This document shows, piece by piece, positions 33,939 through 42,923 of a DNA stretch of 52,200 nucleotides. The stretch is from Candidatus Gottesmanbacteria bacterium (GTDB taxonomy: Bacteria; Patescibacteriota; Microgenomatia; UBA10105; UBA927). A program made the position numbers and the translations under genes. Within the stretch, counting starts at the first letter, position 1. Every line of letters starts with the position of its first letter. A model generated the notes under the pieces. The model saw only the letters and a list, made by a program, of their open reading frames with translations, was not told the origin of the DNA and did no database searches. Location of the stretch: positions 332,596 to 384,795 of the forward strand of contig JAHFKN010000001.1 in NCBI GenBank assembly GCA_023245355.1, given 5' to 3'.

Positions 33939-34674
33939 ACCGAAGTGTCCTCCATGGGCGGCTTTGCATAAGCCGCCATAACCCTTTAAGATCTCCCATC
34001 GCTGTTTTCAAAACGCGTACGGTAGAACCGGGATTATCTATCCAGGTTACCGGCTCTTCATACAGCCGGAACCCGCTTTTCTCACCGACAATCAGAAGTT
34101 CGCTGTCAAAAAACCAATCGTTATCCTTTATGTGCGGCAGAAGCTCGGTAACGATGCGGCGGTTCACTGCCTTAAATCCGCATTGCGCGTCGGTAAAGTT
34201 CACCAGAAAAAACAGTTTAATAAGCGATATATATCCTTTGGATGTAATGTTCCTGAGTATGCTCCGGCCGAATACTCTCGCGCCCCGGGCGTTCCGGCTC
34301 CCGATGGCAATATCAAATCCGCGCTCCAGGGCGTGCAGCATCGGCGGCAGGTGTGTTAAGTCCGTAGACAAATCTATGTCCATATAAGCAAGATAATCGT
34401 AATCGCCTTTCCGCCACACGTGTTTTACCGCTCTTCCTCTGCCTTTCTGGCTTAAGTGCTCGACGGATACCGTCTGATATTTATGGCTCAACTCCCTGGC
34501 TATGCGGAGTGTCGCGTCCGTAGACGCGTTATCTGCAATCGTTACGTGCCACGAAAAATCCGTGAGATTTTTTGACAAAAACCGGATAAGCGTGCCGACG
34601 CTGGCGGCAAGTTCCGCTGCTTCGTTATACACGGGAAGTACGACATTAACGCTTGGCTTTTCTTTGGTTTTCAT
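33925..34674 (-). CDS. GT2 polyprenyl-phosphate glycosyltransferase (DPG-synthase-like)
   Basis: This 249-residue GT2 protein resembles dolichyl/polyprenyl-phosphate beta-glucosyltransferases. Motifs are VNVVLPVYNEAAEL (9-22), IADNASTDAT (46-55), SQKGRGRAVKHVW, MDIDLSTDL (98-106), IGSRNARGARV and FTDAQCGFKAV (160-170), then WFFDSELLIV. The set QKGRG/MDIDLSTD/DAQCGFK is diagnostic for the DPG-synthase subfamily. It would load a sugar from a nucleotide donor onto polyprenyl phosphate at the cytoplasmic face, producing donor for the GT-C enzymes. A GGAG lies about 9 nt before the ATG. It overlaps the PTPS-related gene upstream by 29 nt and the flippase gene downstream by 14 nt. Confidence 0.87.
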   Translation of the reverse strand: MKTKEKPSVNVVLPVYNEAAELAASVGTLIRFLSKNLTDFSWHVTIADNASTDATLRIARELSHKYQTVSVEHLSQKGRGRAVKHVWRKGDYDYLAYMDIDLSTDLTHLPPMLHALERGFDIAIGSRNARGARVFGRSILRNITSKGYISLIKLFFLVNFTDAQCGFKAVNRRIVTELLPHIKDNDWFFDSELLIVGEKSGFRLYEEPVTWIDNPGSTVRVLKTAMGDLKGLWRLMQSRPWRTLRYGRY

Positions 34675-36310
34675 AAAACTGGACTCCTATATACAAAAGA
34701 GATATAAACGAAATGATGTTTCCTGCAGTCCGTACGAACGTATCGGTAAAACGCATCTCCAATAACGACTGGCCCGCCTCCAGGTGTATAACCGGCAGAC
34801 CGTTATCTATCCGCGGATGTACGGTCACGTTATTGAGCACATACTTCCACCCGGGTATGTATGCTTTATGAATAACCACGTCTGCGGCACGTGCCGCCTG
34901 CAGGACAAAACTTCCCCGCACCGCCGTTTCATTCTGACTGATTACCGAAACTGCAGGGCTGCTTTGTATTGTATCAAAAACAACTGCCGATTCCGCAGCC
35001 GGCCGGATAATTCCGCTCGGGAGATATTCATCGGATACTTTTGATGCGCGCCAGCGTAAATCCGACATCGACTCAAACTCTTTGCTGGTTTTTTCATACG
35101 TATATTGCGGCACAAACCATTTGAGGTTGAAAACCAGTACTGCTATTCCGATGAGGACTGCGCTTACCGCCTGCCGGCGGCTGTCTTTAAGAAGCGTAAT
35201 GGCGGATCCGCCTAAGATAGCCAGCCCGAATGCGGCCGCAGCTAAAAACCGCCACGGGTACTGCAAATAGGCAAACCCCGGGAATACCCGCCAGAGGAAA
35301 GCAGAATACGGTGTCACGAGAAAAACAGCCGCAATGCTTGTGATAAGCCCCGCTGTAAGCAATATGTTGTTCCCTTGCCGTCTCCGGAATACGAATCCTA
35401 ACACCGCAGCCAGAGCAACCAGTACATGGAGTTTCCCCAACATGAATGACATGCCGTCCAGACACCCGGGAGCAGAGCCTCCGAACCCCCACTGCGAACT
35501 CCATAACTGGCTGACACAGACAAAGTGATCGGCGTAATTTGCGGTGCTGCTCACCTGCCCCGCGACACTCGTAAATCCCATTTCGAGAGCGGCAGGCAGC
35601 CAAAAAAAGGCTGAGAAACCCAATCCCAACAATACAGCACCAAGATGCGAGAAAAAAAGCCGCCGGTCAAATGCGCGGGAGTATATCCGTTTGAGCCAAA
35701 AGACGGTCAACCCGGCGCTTACGGCCAGCACCGTTATGTATCCTAATAACGTATGCGCGAGTACGGCACCTCCCAGACCCAGCGCTCCGGTCAGCATACG
35801 CACATATCTGTGTTTCGGGTTGGAATTTTTGACGAATGCGTACAGGATGAGCGGCCAGAATATAAGTTCCCAATATTCTCCCACTGCTCCGCGGACATAA
35901 ATTTCCACCGCATGATACGGGGCATACATATACAGGAGTGCTGCTGCAAATGCAGCCGGCCACCCTGCAAGTCCGGAAATGACCGCATACATTGTTATCG
36001 CAGGAAGAACGATTCCTACTGCAAACATCAGCTTTGTCGCCGTCAGAGCCGGCACGCCGAACGCGTATAATATGCCGCCGAAATAATACGGTAACGGACC
36101 GTAAAAATTAAAAATAGGATATCCGTATCCGTATCCCAAATCCGAAACCATGCGTACGGGAAACTGCCCCTCAGAAAGAGCGTTGCCCATCGTAATGACC
36201 CGGGACACCTGCGTATCGTCGTGCATCGGGAAATATCCCCGTGCAAACAGCGGACGTATGGCGACAAGACTCAGCACCAAAACAATAAGAAACGGCAATA
36301 CCTTTTTCAT
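34646..36310 (-). CDS. PTPS-related-domain membrane glycosyltransferase
   Basis: This is a 554-residue polytopic protein with the family motifs YFPMHDDTQVSRVI (H30, D31, D32), FPVRMVSDLGYGYGYPIFNF and APYHAVEIYVRGAVGEYWEL. The RMV in place of PRW distinguishes this copy, and the one at 36307, from those at 2383 and 13325. The C-terminal module is recognisable but worn: AYIPGWKYVLNN, then LEAGQSLLEMRF, then a final helix. It is inferred to be an outer-face GT-C glycosyltransferase that may take its donor from the neighbouring polyprenyl-phosphate GT2 gene, with which it overlaps by 29 nt. Its ATG overlaps the stop of the next PTPS-related gene (ATGA at 36307-36310). Confidence 0.83.
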   Translation of the reverse strand: MKKVLPFLIVLVLSLVAIRPLFARGYFPMHDDTQVSRVITMGNALSEGQFPVRMVSDLGYGYGYPIFNFYGPLPYYFGGILYAFGVPALTATKLMFAVGIVLPAITMYAVISGLAGWPAAFAAALLYMYAPYHAVEIYVRGAVGEYWELIFWPLILYAFVKNSNPKHRYVRMLTGALGLGGAVLAHTLLGYITVLAVSAGLTVFWLKRIYSRAFDRRLFFSHLGAVLLGLGFSAFFWLPAALEMGFTSVAGQVSSTANYADHFVCVSQLWSSQWGFGGSAPGCLDGMSFMLGKLHVLVALAAVLGFVFRRRQGNNILLTAGLITSIAAVFLVTPYSAFLWRVFPGFAYLQYPWRFLAAAAFGLAILGGSAITLLKDSRRQAVSAVLIGIAVLVFNLKWFVPQYTYEKTSKEFESMSDLRWRASKVSDEYLPSGIIRPAAESAVVFDTIQSSPAVSVISQNETAVRGSFVLQAARAADVVIHKAYIPGWKYVLNNVTVHPRIDNGLPVIHLEAGQSLLEMRFTDTFVRTAGNIISFISLLYIGVQFYENQRKAKR

Positions 36311-37833
36311 ATCATCGTGTTAAGCTTTCTGAGCCATACAAGATACACGACTGTGCAGCACAAACTTACGACATCCGCGGCGAACCGCATCGGTGTTTCC
36401 CGAAACGATGCTTCCAGCGTGTGACGCCCTTGGGGAACGCGTATGCGCATCACTCCGAGTTCATTACGGTAGTTAACGGGCGTCAGCCTGCCGTCAATCG
36501 TCACTCCCCAGCCGGGATAATATATTTTATTTATCTGCATGATGCTCTCGGTATTTGCTTCGAGGTTCACCTTGATATTCACCCCCGAAAACGTCCGCGT
36601 CGCGACCGAAACGTCTCCGTCTATCACTTCAAGCGTTTCAACGGCGCGCGAAAGAGGAATATCCGTCACCCATTTGGGCATATATTCGTTTGCGACATTC
36701 GTCGTAGCTTCGTTTGTCGTGTAATATCCAGTATTACGGTTCACAAATGATATGCGCTGCAGTTCATTTCCCGCTCCCTGAATCCAGATCAGCGCAAAAA
36801 TAATCCCGAGCACTACGGTATGCCACCCCTTAAGCCGTTCCAATGCCATAGCCACGATCCATGGCCCGAACAGTACGGGAAGCACCAAAAACCTGTACGG
36901 AAACTGCACTAACTGACCCACTATAGAGAGTCGCCACACCGGCACACTCACCGCAACACTCATGAGTATTCCGATGACGGTAAACGCGGCAATTGCCGTC
37001 TCTTTGGAAGAATATTTTTTCCCTACGCTCAGTAATACGGCAAGCGCGATTACGGTGGAAAATCCCAGAAGTACCGCGTTTTGCATGCCGATAAAATACC
37101 GGGCCGGATCCGAAATGACTGTTGCGTCAAAGCGTACCAGCCCTTTTTCCAGCAGCGCCGGTATCCAGAAAAATGCTGCAGCACCTATACCTATAGCCGC
37201 TCCTATCCCCATCCGGATCCGGTATTTGTGAATAGCCACAAGAACAAATACACACACGCCTATGATGAGTGCCACGGTATTATGACTTACGATCAAAAGT
37301 GCTACAGAGGGAGACAACAGCCACACCCAGCCTTTCTCTAGAGCTAAAAATATAAGTGCTCCGGCAAAAACCGCCAGCACTTCTCCTACTGATCCGCGGT
37401 GATATATGTCGTACAGGAGGTACGGAGAAAAAATAAAACTTAACGTACCCATAACACTGGGAATCATGCGGAATTTCGACCGTAATGCTGTAAATACGGC
37501 GACAGCCCCGCCGACAACAGAAATAACAAATATGGCTTTTACCGCATCGAGAAAGGAAAGACCGAGCACATGAAGCAATGAACCGATATACAGAAATCCG
37601 GGGTACAGGAAATTCGCGACGGGATACCCGTAACTGTTATTCAGCCTGCCTAAGTAGCGCACGGGAAATTGCCCGTCAGCCAAGCTCTGATAAAACGCGG
37701 ACAGGCGTATGACCATCCATTCTCCGTCGTCGGATATAAAAAACCCCGGACGGAATAACGGCCATAATACGGCTGCCAGCGCAATCCCCAAGACGATGAG
37801 TGCGGGAAGCAGCAATGAATATTTTTTTCTCAT
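36307..37833 (-). CDS. PTPS-related-domain membrane glycosyltransferase
   Basis: This is a 508-residue polytopic protein. Its first loop reads FFISDDGEWMVIRLS (D35, D36), followed by FPVRYLGRLNNSYGYPVANF and SPYLLYDIYHRGSVGE, which is the family's VRGAxGE motif with HRG instead of VRG. The C-terminal PGW module is clear: KIYYPGWGVTIDG and VPQGRHTLEASFRETP, then a last membrane helix. It is adjacent to the related gene at 34646-36310 and joined to it by an ATGA overlap, so this is a tandem pair that has diverged considerably. Function is inferred as GT-C transfer at the outer face; substrate is unknown. Its own ATG overlaps the stop of the GT39-like gene upstream. Confidence 0.82.
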   Translation of the reverse strand: MRKKYSLLLPALIVLGIALAAVLWPLFRPGFFISDDGEWMVIRLSAFYQSLADGQFPVRYLGRLNNSYGYPVANFLYPGFLYIGSLLHVLGLSFLDAVKAIFVISVVGGAVAVFTALRSKFRMIPSVMGTLSFIFSPYLLYDIYHRGSVGEVLAVFAGALIFLALEKGWVWLLSPSVALLIVSHNTVALIIGVCVFVLVAIHKYRIRMGIGAAIGIGAAAFFWIPALLEKGLVRFDATVISDPARYFIGMQNAVLLGFSTVIALAVLLSVGKKYSSKETAIAAFTVIGILMSVAVSVPVWRLSIVGQLVQFPYRFLVLPVLFGPWIVAMALERLKGWHTVVLGIIFALIWIQGAGNELQRISFVNRNTGYYTTNEATTNVANEYMPKWVTDIPLSRAVETLEVIDGDVSVATRTFSGVNIKVNLEANTESIMQINKIYYPGWGVTIDGRLTPVNYRNELGVMRIRVPQGRHTLEASFRETPMRFAADVVSLCCTVVYLVWLRKLNTMI

Positions 37834-39356
37834 GGTAACGCGGACAGAGGAACGCCGACTCTATAAAAACGGAGCTTCCTGTCTTCCGGGCTTTTGCCTT
37901 TCTTGTATTCCCCGATAAGCGTCATCGGCCATCTTACAGGTGTCACCTGGGTTTCGTTCATCACAAAATACGTTGCACTTGATGATGCGGCAGTAACCAT
38001 CTCTTCGGGAATGAATTCCGGCAGCGGCCATATTCCGGTTATTCTTACGTTCGGATTGTCGACCAGATACAGCTCTATCGAATACGGCATAAGTCCGAAC
38101 GTGCCTTCCGTAAATACGCTCAGTTTCTCATGAGCGGCCTGTGCCGTAAGATAGGTAATGACCTCTTTTACCCCGCCTCCCGCCGGCCAGTTATCGATAA
38201 ATTGACCGCGTTCAGCAGCAGGAATCGGAGCTTCTTCCGGCTGATTCACGATATACCCTGTGACATACAGACTCGGCACAAACAGAACCAGTATGAGGAT
38301 AAGGCGCGCAACCGGTGTACGCACCCGGTCCCATATCTGAACGGCAGCGTATGAAGCAATGATAATAAGCGGCATACTCATAAACAGGATGAACCGGGGA
38401 TACAGTATTTTTGCGAAATTTGCCAGAGCGGCAAACGGCAATGCCCACCAAAGATACAAAAGGAAGCGTTCTTTGCTCTGTTGCCACCGTGTAAACCACG
38501 GAACGAGCAGCAGGATAAAAAGCGGAAGTGTCATGTAATGCTGCAGCCAGTCAAACATTCCCCTCAGGTTGCCTGCAAAAAACCGAAATGGTTGGTTGAG
38601 CCATTCCGAAACCGAAAAAATAAATACATTATCTTTCTGACCGACCATGTGAAAAAACGGAGAGAGACGCAGCACGCTGTAAAATACCTGAGACAGCCCG
38701 GCCGCAACGATCACCAGGGAAACCCACCGCATAAGGCGCTTCCACCGGTCCTTCCCCTGCCAGTCAAACAACAGAAGCGTTACCGGCAGGAAATACAGTG
38801 ACAGAAAACCGGAGCTTTTATTGAGCATTCCCGCCCCCAGAAGCATCCCGAGAATAAGCGCCGTATCGAGCCGGATATAGCGCGCTAGTAGTACTGCAGC
38901 ATACAGACTCCATACGGAAAACGTCGAAACCAGCGAATCATAAAGTGCGATACGGTCATACCACGCGGTAAACGGCAATATCACATAGATAAAACCGGTC
39001 AGCCAGGCCACCCGCTTATCACGGAATATCTCATAGGACAAAAAGAGCATGCCTATAAGGGTGCCCGCGCCCGCGACGACTGACGTTAATCTGCCCACAA
39101 ACAGAGGATCACTGCCGTTAAAAAGCTTAAGAAGCAGCATCATGATCCAGGTAAACATCGGCTGTTTCCCGTCGGTCAGGGATATGAACCGCCAGTTGGC
39201 GTCCCTCATCCCGATCTGCGACCACCGGACGTATATGGCTTCATCGGTAAATATCGGCAGCGCTGTTATGTGGAACAACCGGGTCAGAAAATACAGTGCG
39301 ATTATAGCCGCAACGCCTAAGGCAAACCAAAGCCACTGTTTGGTAATCCACCGCAT
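37830..39356 (-). CDS. GT39-family (PMT_2-like) membrane glycosyltransferase
   Basis: This is a 508-residue membrane protein of canonical PMT_2/ArnT layout. The first loop is LPIFTDEAIYVRWSQIG (D38, E39), and LTDGKQPMFTWIMM follows, in which the K-x-P and D62 correspond to the D...KxP motif of the family. GRLTSVVAGAGTLIGM and WYDRIALYDSLVSTF come next. The C-terminal part is soluble. GT39 enzymes use polyprenyl-phosphate mannose or aminoarabinose, with the D-E pair at the active site. It is the first gene after a 51-bp gap with a strong extended -10 box and has essentially no leader. It probably heads the transcription unit running at least to the GT2 genes below 32490. Confidence 0.86.
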   Translation of the reverse strand: MRWITKQWLWFALGVAAIIALYFLTRLFHITALPIFTDEAIYVRWSQIGMRDANWRFISLTDGKQPMFTWIMMLLLKLFNGSDPLFVGRLTSVVAGAGTLIGMLFLSYEIFRDKRVAWLTGFIYVILPFTAWYDRIALYDSLVSTFSVWSLYAAVLLARYIRLDTALILGMLLGAGMLNKSSGFLSLYFLPVTLLLFDWQGKDRWKRLMRWVSLVIVAAGLSQVFYSVLRLSPFFHMVGQKDNVFIFSVSEWLNQPFRFFAGNLRGMFDWLQHYMTLPLFILLLVPWFTRWQQSKERFLLYLWWALPFAALANFAKILYPRFILFMSMPLIIIASYAAVQIWDRVRTPVARLILILVLFVPSLYVTGYIVNQPEEAPIPAAERGQFIDNWPAGGGVKEVITYLTAQAAHEKLSVFTEGTFGLMPYSIELYLVDNPNVRITGIWPLPEFIPEEMVTAASSSATYFVMNETQVTPVRWPMTLIGEYKKGKSPEDRKLRFYRVGVPLSALP

Positions 39357-39364
39357 ATATTTCG

Positions 39365-39373
39365 ATTATATCA
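39365..39373 (-). promoter_or_regulatory. Extended -10 promoter giving a nearly leaderless mRNA
   Basis: The minus strand reads TGATATAAT, a perfect TGnTATAAT. The hexamer ends 8 nt before the ATG at 39356, so transcription starting 7 nt downstream would begin about 2 nt before the start codon. No Shine-Dalgarno sequence is present. No -35 is found at the usual distance, which extended -10 promoters tolerate. Confidence 0.55.
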
Positions 39374-39394
39374 GGAAATCCGTGAAAACTATGG

Positions 39395-39414
39395 AAAACG
39401 GGGAAATTTACCCG
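39395..39414 (-). terminator. Weak possible intrinsic terminator of the upstream unit
   Basis: On the minus strand CGGG and CCCG pair around an 8-nt AT-rich loop just after the TAA of the GT87-like gene, and TTTT follows. The stem is only 4-5 bp, so this is a weak candidate. It lies directly before the promoter at 39365-39373, which makes a transcription boundary here plausible. Confidence 0.25.
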
Positions 39415-40547
39415 CGTTTTCCTGCCGGGACCAGGAGACTTACTGCCGCAACAACCGCGCCGGACCAAATAATCGATGTTTTCCACACCTGTTCTGCTAC
39501 GGAATACTCCCCGAAATACAAATACGGCGCGTAGCTTGCGACCAATCCCAAAGACACGATGACCGCAAACCGCACAAACGCGTGGTGACGCAGGTTCAGC
39601 ACGATAAACGGCAGAATCCATACCCAGTACCAGGGCAGAAATTCACGCCGGAAAAGGACGAGTGACAACCCGATGACCATCGCCGCCAACATCCATTCTT
39701 TCCCCCGTTTAAGCAAGAATACCGGAAGCAAAAATATCGTCATGAATTTAGACGCGATCGACAGAGAAAGGAACAGCCACGCGGTACCGTATGTTTTTTT
39801 CATGTACATATACACAGCCAGCAATGCAAAAGCCACGAGCACGATATCGTTGTGTCCGCTAACCAGTGACTCGATGAGAATCAGCGGATTGAGTGCAAAA
39901 AGTACCAGGCCGTAGGCCACCTGCTTCTTGTTGTCCTGCTCCAGGACGCGCATAAGGCCCCAGCATGCCAGAAGATAAAACCCCGCAATCATGGCTTTGG
40001 TCGCAAACAGCACGAGAATAAACACCCCGAACCCTGCCGCGTACGGCACCAGGCTCAGCAAAATCCACAACGGCGTATATGCGCTGGAAAGATGTGTCCA
40101 CCGCATGAAATTCGTCCACGGATCAATGCCGGCATACTGAAGAGGAGTTACGGTATACGGATTCTGGTGATATACCAATACCGTTTTTGCGGTAAACAAA
40201 TAGTTAAAAAAATCATATGAAAATGCAGCGGGATATGAACATACCAGTATGCCCGCCAGAACAAAAATAATGCGCCACACCAGAGAAAGGCTCACGTCAC
40301 CGCGCGCGGCATACCGAAGCAGTAACCCGTAGAGAATAAACAACGCACCTATGATTACGCCGTACAGGAGAGTGGCAAGCGGGCGCTGGTAAAACCCGAC
40401 ATACTGAAACGCTTTTTCTGCGGTTTGTACGATACTTGCCCGGGAAAGTGTCAGGTTTAAGTCGACTTGGGTATAACTGAAAAGCAACAATGCTGCTGCC
40501 GCTGCTATATACCCCCAGAAAATCCAGCGCATTCCTTTCATACTCAT
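39408..40547 (-). CDS. GT87/MptB-like membrane glycosyltransferase
   Basis: I place the start at the ATG at 40547 (379 residues). A GTG at 40577 and ATGs at 40541 and 40532 are alternatives, and none has a well-spaced ribosome-binding site. The protein has ten or more membrane segments. The catalytic-loop motifs are FSYDFFNYLFTAKTV, YHQNPYTVTPLQ and SSAYTPLWILLS, then LFALNPLILIESLVSGHND. All recur in the partial gene at 1-1102. These features match polyprenol-phosphate-mannose-dependent mannosyltransferases of the MptB/GT87 type, which act on the outer face. It lies 39 nt downstream of a polyprenyl-phosphate GT2 gene that could make its donor. Confidence 0.78.
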   Translation of the reverse strand: MSMKGMRWIFWGYIAAAAALLLFSYTQVDLNLTLSRASIVQTAEKAFQYVGFYQRPLATLLYGVIIGALFILYGLLLRYAARGDVSLSLVWRIIFVLAGILVCSYPAAFSYDFFNYLFTAKTVLVYHQNPYTVTPLQYAGIDPWTNFMRWTHLSSAYTPLWILLSLVPYAAGFGVFILVLFATKAMIAGFYLLACWGLMRVLEQDNKKQVAYGLVLFALNPLILIESLVSGHNDIVLVAFALLAVYMYMKKTYGTAWLFLSLSIASKFMTIFLLPVFLLKRGKEWMLAAMVIGLSLVLFRREFLPWYWVWILPFIVLNLRHHAFVRFAVIVSLGLVASYAPYLYFGEYSVAEQVWKTSIIWSGAVVAAVSLLVPAGKRG

Positions 40548-40586
40548 GTAGATATTTGTGTACGCGCGGCCCCGCACAAGATTGCG

Positions 40587-41339
40587 TCAGGCATATTTGC
40601 CCTGCCACGCGTTCAGTCGGATCCTCAACATATCCGTAAGTCCCTGCATGGAATCCTTGATGGGATTTACCCGCCGGGTTTCCACATAATGCCATTCGAC
40701 AGGCACTTCTTTTATCTTATATCCGAGTTTTTTGGCTAAAAACAGCGCCTCAATATCAAATCCGGCAGTTACCATCGGCCCATGGACCTCATGCATGCTG
40801 CCATACAGCTCAAGGCGCGAAAATATTTCCTTGGCGACCATACGTCTGAATCCTTTGAATCCGCACTGTGTATCGGTAATCCCCCGAAGTCCTAAAAACA
40901 AACTCCGCAATATCATGAATCCCCGCGCCATGATCACACGGGAAAGCGGCGCACCCTCTCTCCGTCTGTTCCTGCTCCCGATAACGACATCGAACCCTGC
41001 GTCAAACCACGGTAATAGTTTCTCCAATTCGGAAATGGGAGTCGCCTGGTCTAAATCCGAAAAAACGACGATGGATCCCCGCGCTTTCAGCATGCCGGAG
41101 ATGACCGTCCCCGCCTTGCCGCGATGAGGGTTATGCAGCACGGAAAATCCGCGGTTTGCAGCGGCAAACCCGTCCAGCAGTTTAGGTGAACCGTCAGTGG
41201 AGCCGTCATCGACCAATATCACTTCCCACGCGTAGGATTGATTCTCCAGATACCGCGAAACTTTATCCAGGCTGCCCAAACGGATATTCGTTTCCTCGTT
41301 ATACGAAGGTATGATGACGGATAAAAACGGCCTGCTCAT
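40587..41339 (-). CDS. GT2 polyprenyl-phosphate glycosyltransferase (DPG-synthase-like)
   Basis: This 250-residue protein is a second DPG-synthase-like enzyme. The motifs are LSVIIPSYNEETNI (6-19), LVDDGSTDGS (42-51), NPHRGKAGTVISGM, FSDLDQATP (93-101), IGSRNRRREGA and ITDTQCGFKGF (154-164). It then has GFDIEALFLAKKLGYKIKEV, the C-terminal motif of dolichyl-phosphate glucosyltransferase relatives. It should catalyse transfer of a sugar from a nucleotide donor to polyprenyl phosphate on the cytoplasmic face. The ATG has AAAGGAG about 10 nt upstream and overlaps the stop of the GT39-like gene (ATGA). With a GT-C gene on each side, it is a natural donor supplier. Confidence 0.88.
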   Translation of the reverse strand: MSRPFLSVIIPSYNEETNIRLGSLDKVSRYLENQSYAWEVILVDDGSTDGSPKLLDGFAAANRGFSVLHNPHRGKAGTVISGMLKARGSIVVFSDLDQATPISELEKLLPWFDAGFDVVIGSRNRRREGAPLSRVIMARGFMILRSLFLGLRGITDTQCGFKGFRRMVAKEIFSRLELYGSMHEVHGPMVTAGFDIEALFLAKKLGYKIKEVPVEWHYVETRRVNPIKDSMQGLTDMLRIRLNAWQGKYA

Positions 41340-42916
41340 TTTGATGTATCTCCTTTATAATGGACCAGCCGCATGATTTTGACAAATGATACCTGCCATT
41401 CCCCGTCTATTTGTGCACGGCCGAATCCGGCAACTTCCCATAACGGATGTCCCAGCGGCTTACACTCAGCCTGCTCACAAATGATAATGAGCTGATCGGT
41501 CACGCTTTTACGCTCGGGGTCGATTTGCGCGTTTTCTATCGGAACCGGAGCGTTTCCCCAAATTTCAAAAAAATACCGGTACGCGTGATCCGAATTTCCG
41601 CCGGTTAACAGCGCGAAATTATACGGTTTCCCGTTTGTCTTTTCATACGCGGCTTTGGCAATCATCTGTGCCTGTCCCAGCTGGTTATTCGGAATAAATT
41701 TAAACGGCCTGCCTTCCCAGTTGAGGTATAACAGCCCGATAACGACAGCCATCGCTGCTGCTTTCCCGAGCCAGTGAACCCTGATACTCCGCAATACGAT
41801 GGCAAACAAAAGAAACGGCAGCGCAAAAAATAATCCGAAATAATAATCATAAATACCTTTTTTGTAAAATCCGAACAGAACGACCGGGATGACGAGCCAC
41901 AGGAGAAACAACAGAGCTCCCGCTACCGGAGACGGATCGTTCTTTTTTGTCTTTGTTTCCCCCGGCAGAATTTTTGCAATATAGCCGACCAGCAATCCTA
42001 ACGATGCAAATATCGTAAATTTGATACCGATATCCCACGCGGAGGCAAACACTGCCGGCGCGTTCACGAGTTGTTCAGGCGGCGGAAGCCTGAATACCAG
42101 TCTCCCGAACAGCCGGTATGTTACGTCGGATACGTTTTTCCAGAACATTGCGGGTACCAGACCCGTTCCTTCTCCCTCACGCAAAAAGTTAAATATGGAT
42201 ATCGTGTTGGGAAATCCGTGTCTCAATTCAAATGCCAGAAACGGCCCGTACCCGATAACAAATCCCGCTATCCCGAGAAGATAATACCCGAGCCACTTTT
42301 TCTCATGTCCGTATATCAAAAACCACACGGCCACTACAGGGAACATAAACAGAAAAAGATAATGAAGCTGGAGCCCTACGCCTAGCGACACGCCGATCCA
42401 GAACAGAAGTTTCGGCTTATGGTTGACCACGGCGTGCCAGCAAAGCAAAATCACCAACGTCGAAAAAAACGGCACCAGGTTCGGGTTCCACGACGAACGC
42501 GAATACGCTATCACAAGTGGCGACACACAGTACAGGGAAGCTGCCGTCAGACCGACCCATTCATCGCATACATCACGGCCGAGTCTGTATACCACGTAAA
42601 TCGTAGCAATACCGAATAATGCCACCATCACTGCCGCTCCCGCCGGATTAAGGCCGGATATCCATACAAACGGAAGCATGAAGTAGTAATAAACCGGGCC
42701 CAGGAAAAATCCTCCCACGGACGCGGTCGGACCCAATAAGGTAAATTTATGGTCGACGATCATGTGTTTGATCACCAGCATATCCCGCCCCTCGTCGCCC
42801 AAAAACGTCATGTACTCTGAAATGCGGTACAACCGGAGGTATGCGCCCAGAAGTAAAATGACACACAGCGCTATTACGGGTAAATGCGGGGTAATCCGTT
42901 GAATCAGTTTTGTCAT
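41336..42916 (-). CDS. GT39-like membrane glycosyltransferase, DEGR variant
   Basis: This 526-residue membrane protein has first-loop motif TFLGDEGRDMLVIKHM (D41, E42), then FFLGPVYYYFMLPF and WNPNLVPFFSTLVILL. It is the DEGR member of the subfamily whose other members here, at 4044 and 11782, carry DQG and DQGR. LQLHYLFLFMFPVV and FELRHGFPN are also shared wording. The C-terminal soluble region has ICEQAECKPLG, a CxxxxC that may form a disulfide outside the membrane. As a GT39/ArnT-like GT-C enzyme it should use a polyprenyl-phosphate sugar. It is flanked by two GT2 genes that make such donors (40587 and 42924) and is separated from the latter by 7 nt. Confidence 0.84.
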   Translation of the reverse strand: MTKLIQRITPHLPVIALCVILLLGAYLRLYRISEYMTFLGDEGRDMLVIKHMIVDHKFTLLGPTASVGGFFLGPVYYYFMLPFVWISGLNPAGAAVMVALFGIATIYVVYRLGRDVCDEWVGLTAASLYCVSPLVIAYSRSSWNPNLVPFFSTLVILLCWHAVVNHKPKLLFWIGVSLGVGLQLHYLFLFMFPVVAVWFLIYGHEKKWLGYYLLGIAGFVIGYGPFLAFELRHGFPNTISIFNFLREGEGTGLVPAMFWKNVSDVTYRLFGRLVFRLPPPEQLVNAPAVFASAWDIGIKFTIFASLGLLVGYIAKILPGETKTKKNDPSPVAGALLFLLWLVIPVVLFGFYKKGIYDYYFGLFFALPFLLFAIVLRSIRVHWLGKAAAMAVVIGLLYLNWEGRPFKFIPNNQLGQAQMIAKAAYEKTNGKPYNFALLTGGNSDHAYRYFFEIWGNAPVPIENAQIDPERKSVTDQLIIICEQAECKPLGHPLWEVAGFGRAQIDGEWQVSFVKIMRLVHYKGDTSK

Positions 42917-42923
42917 CCTAGTA

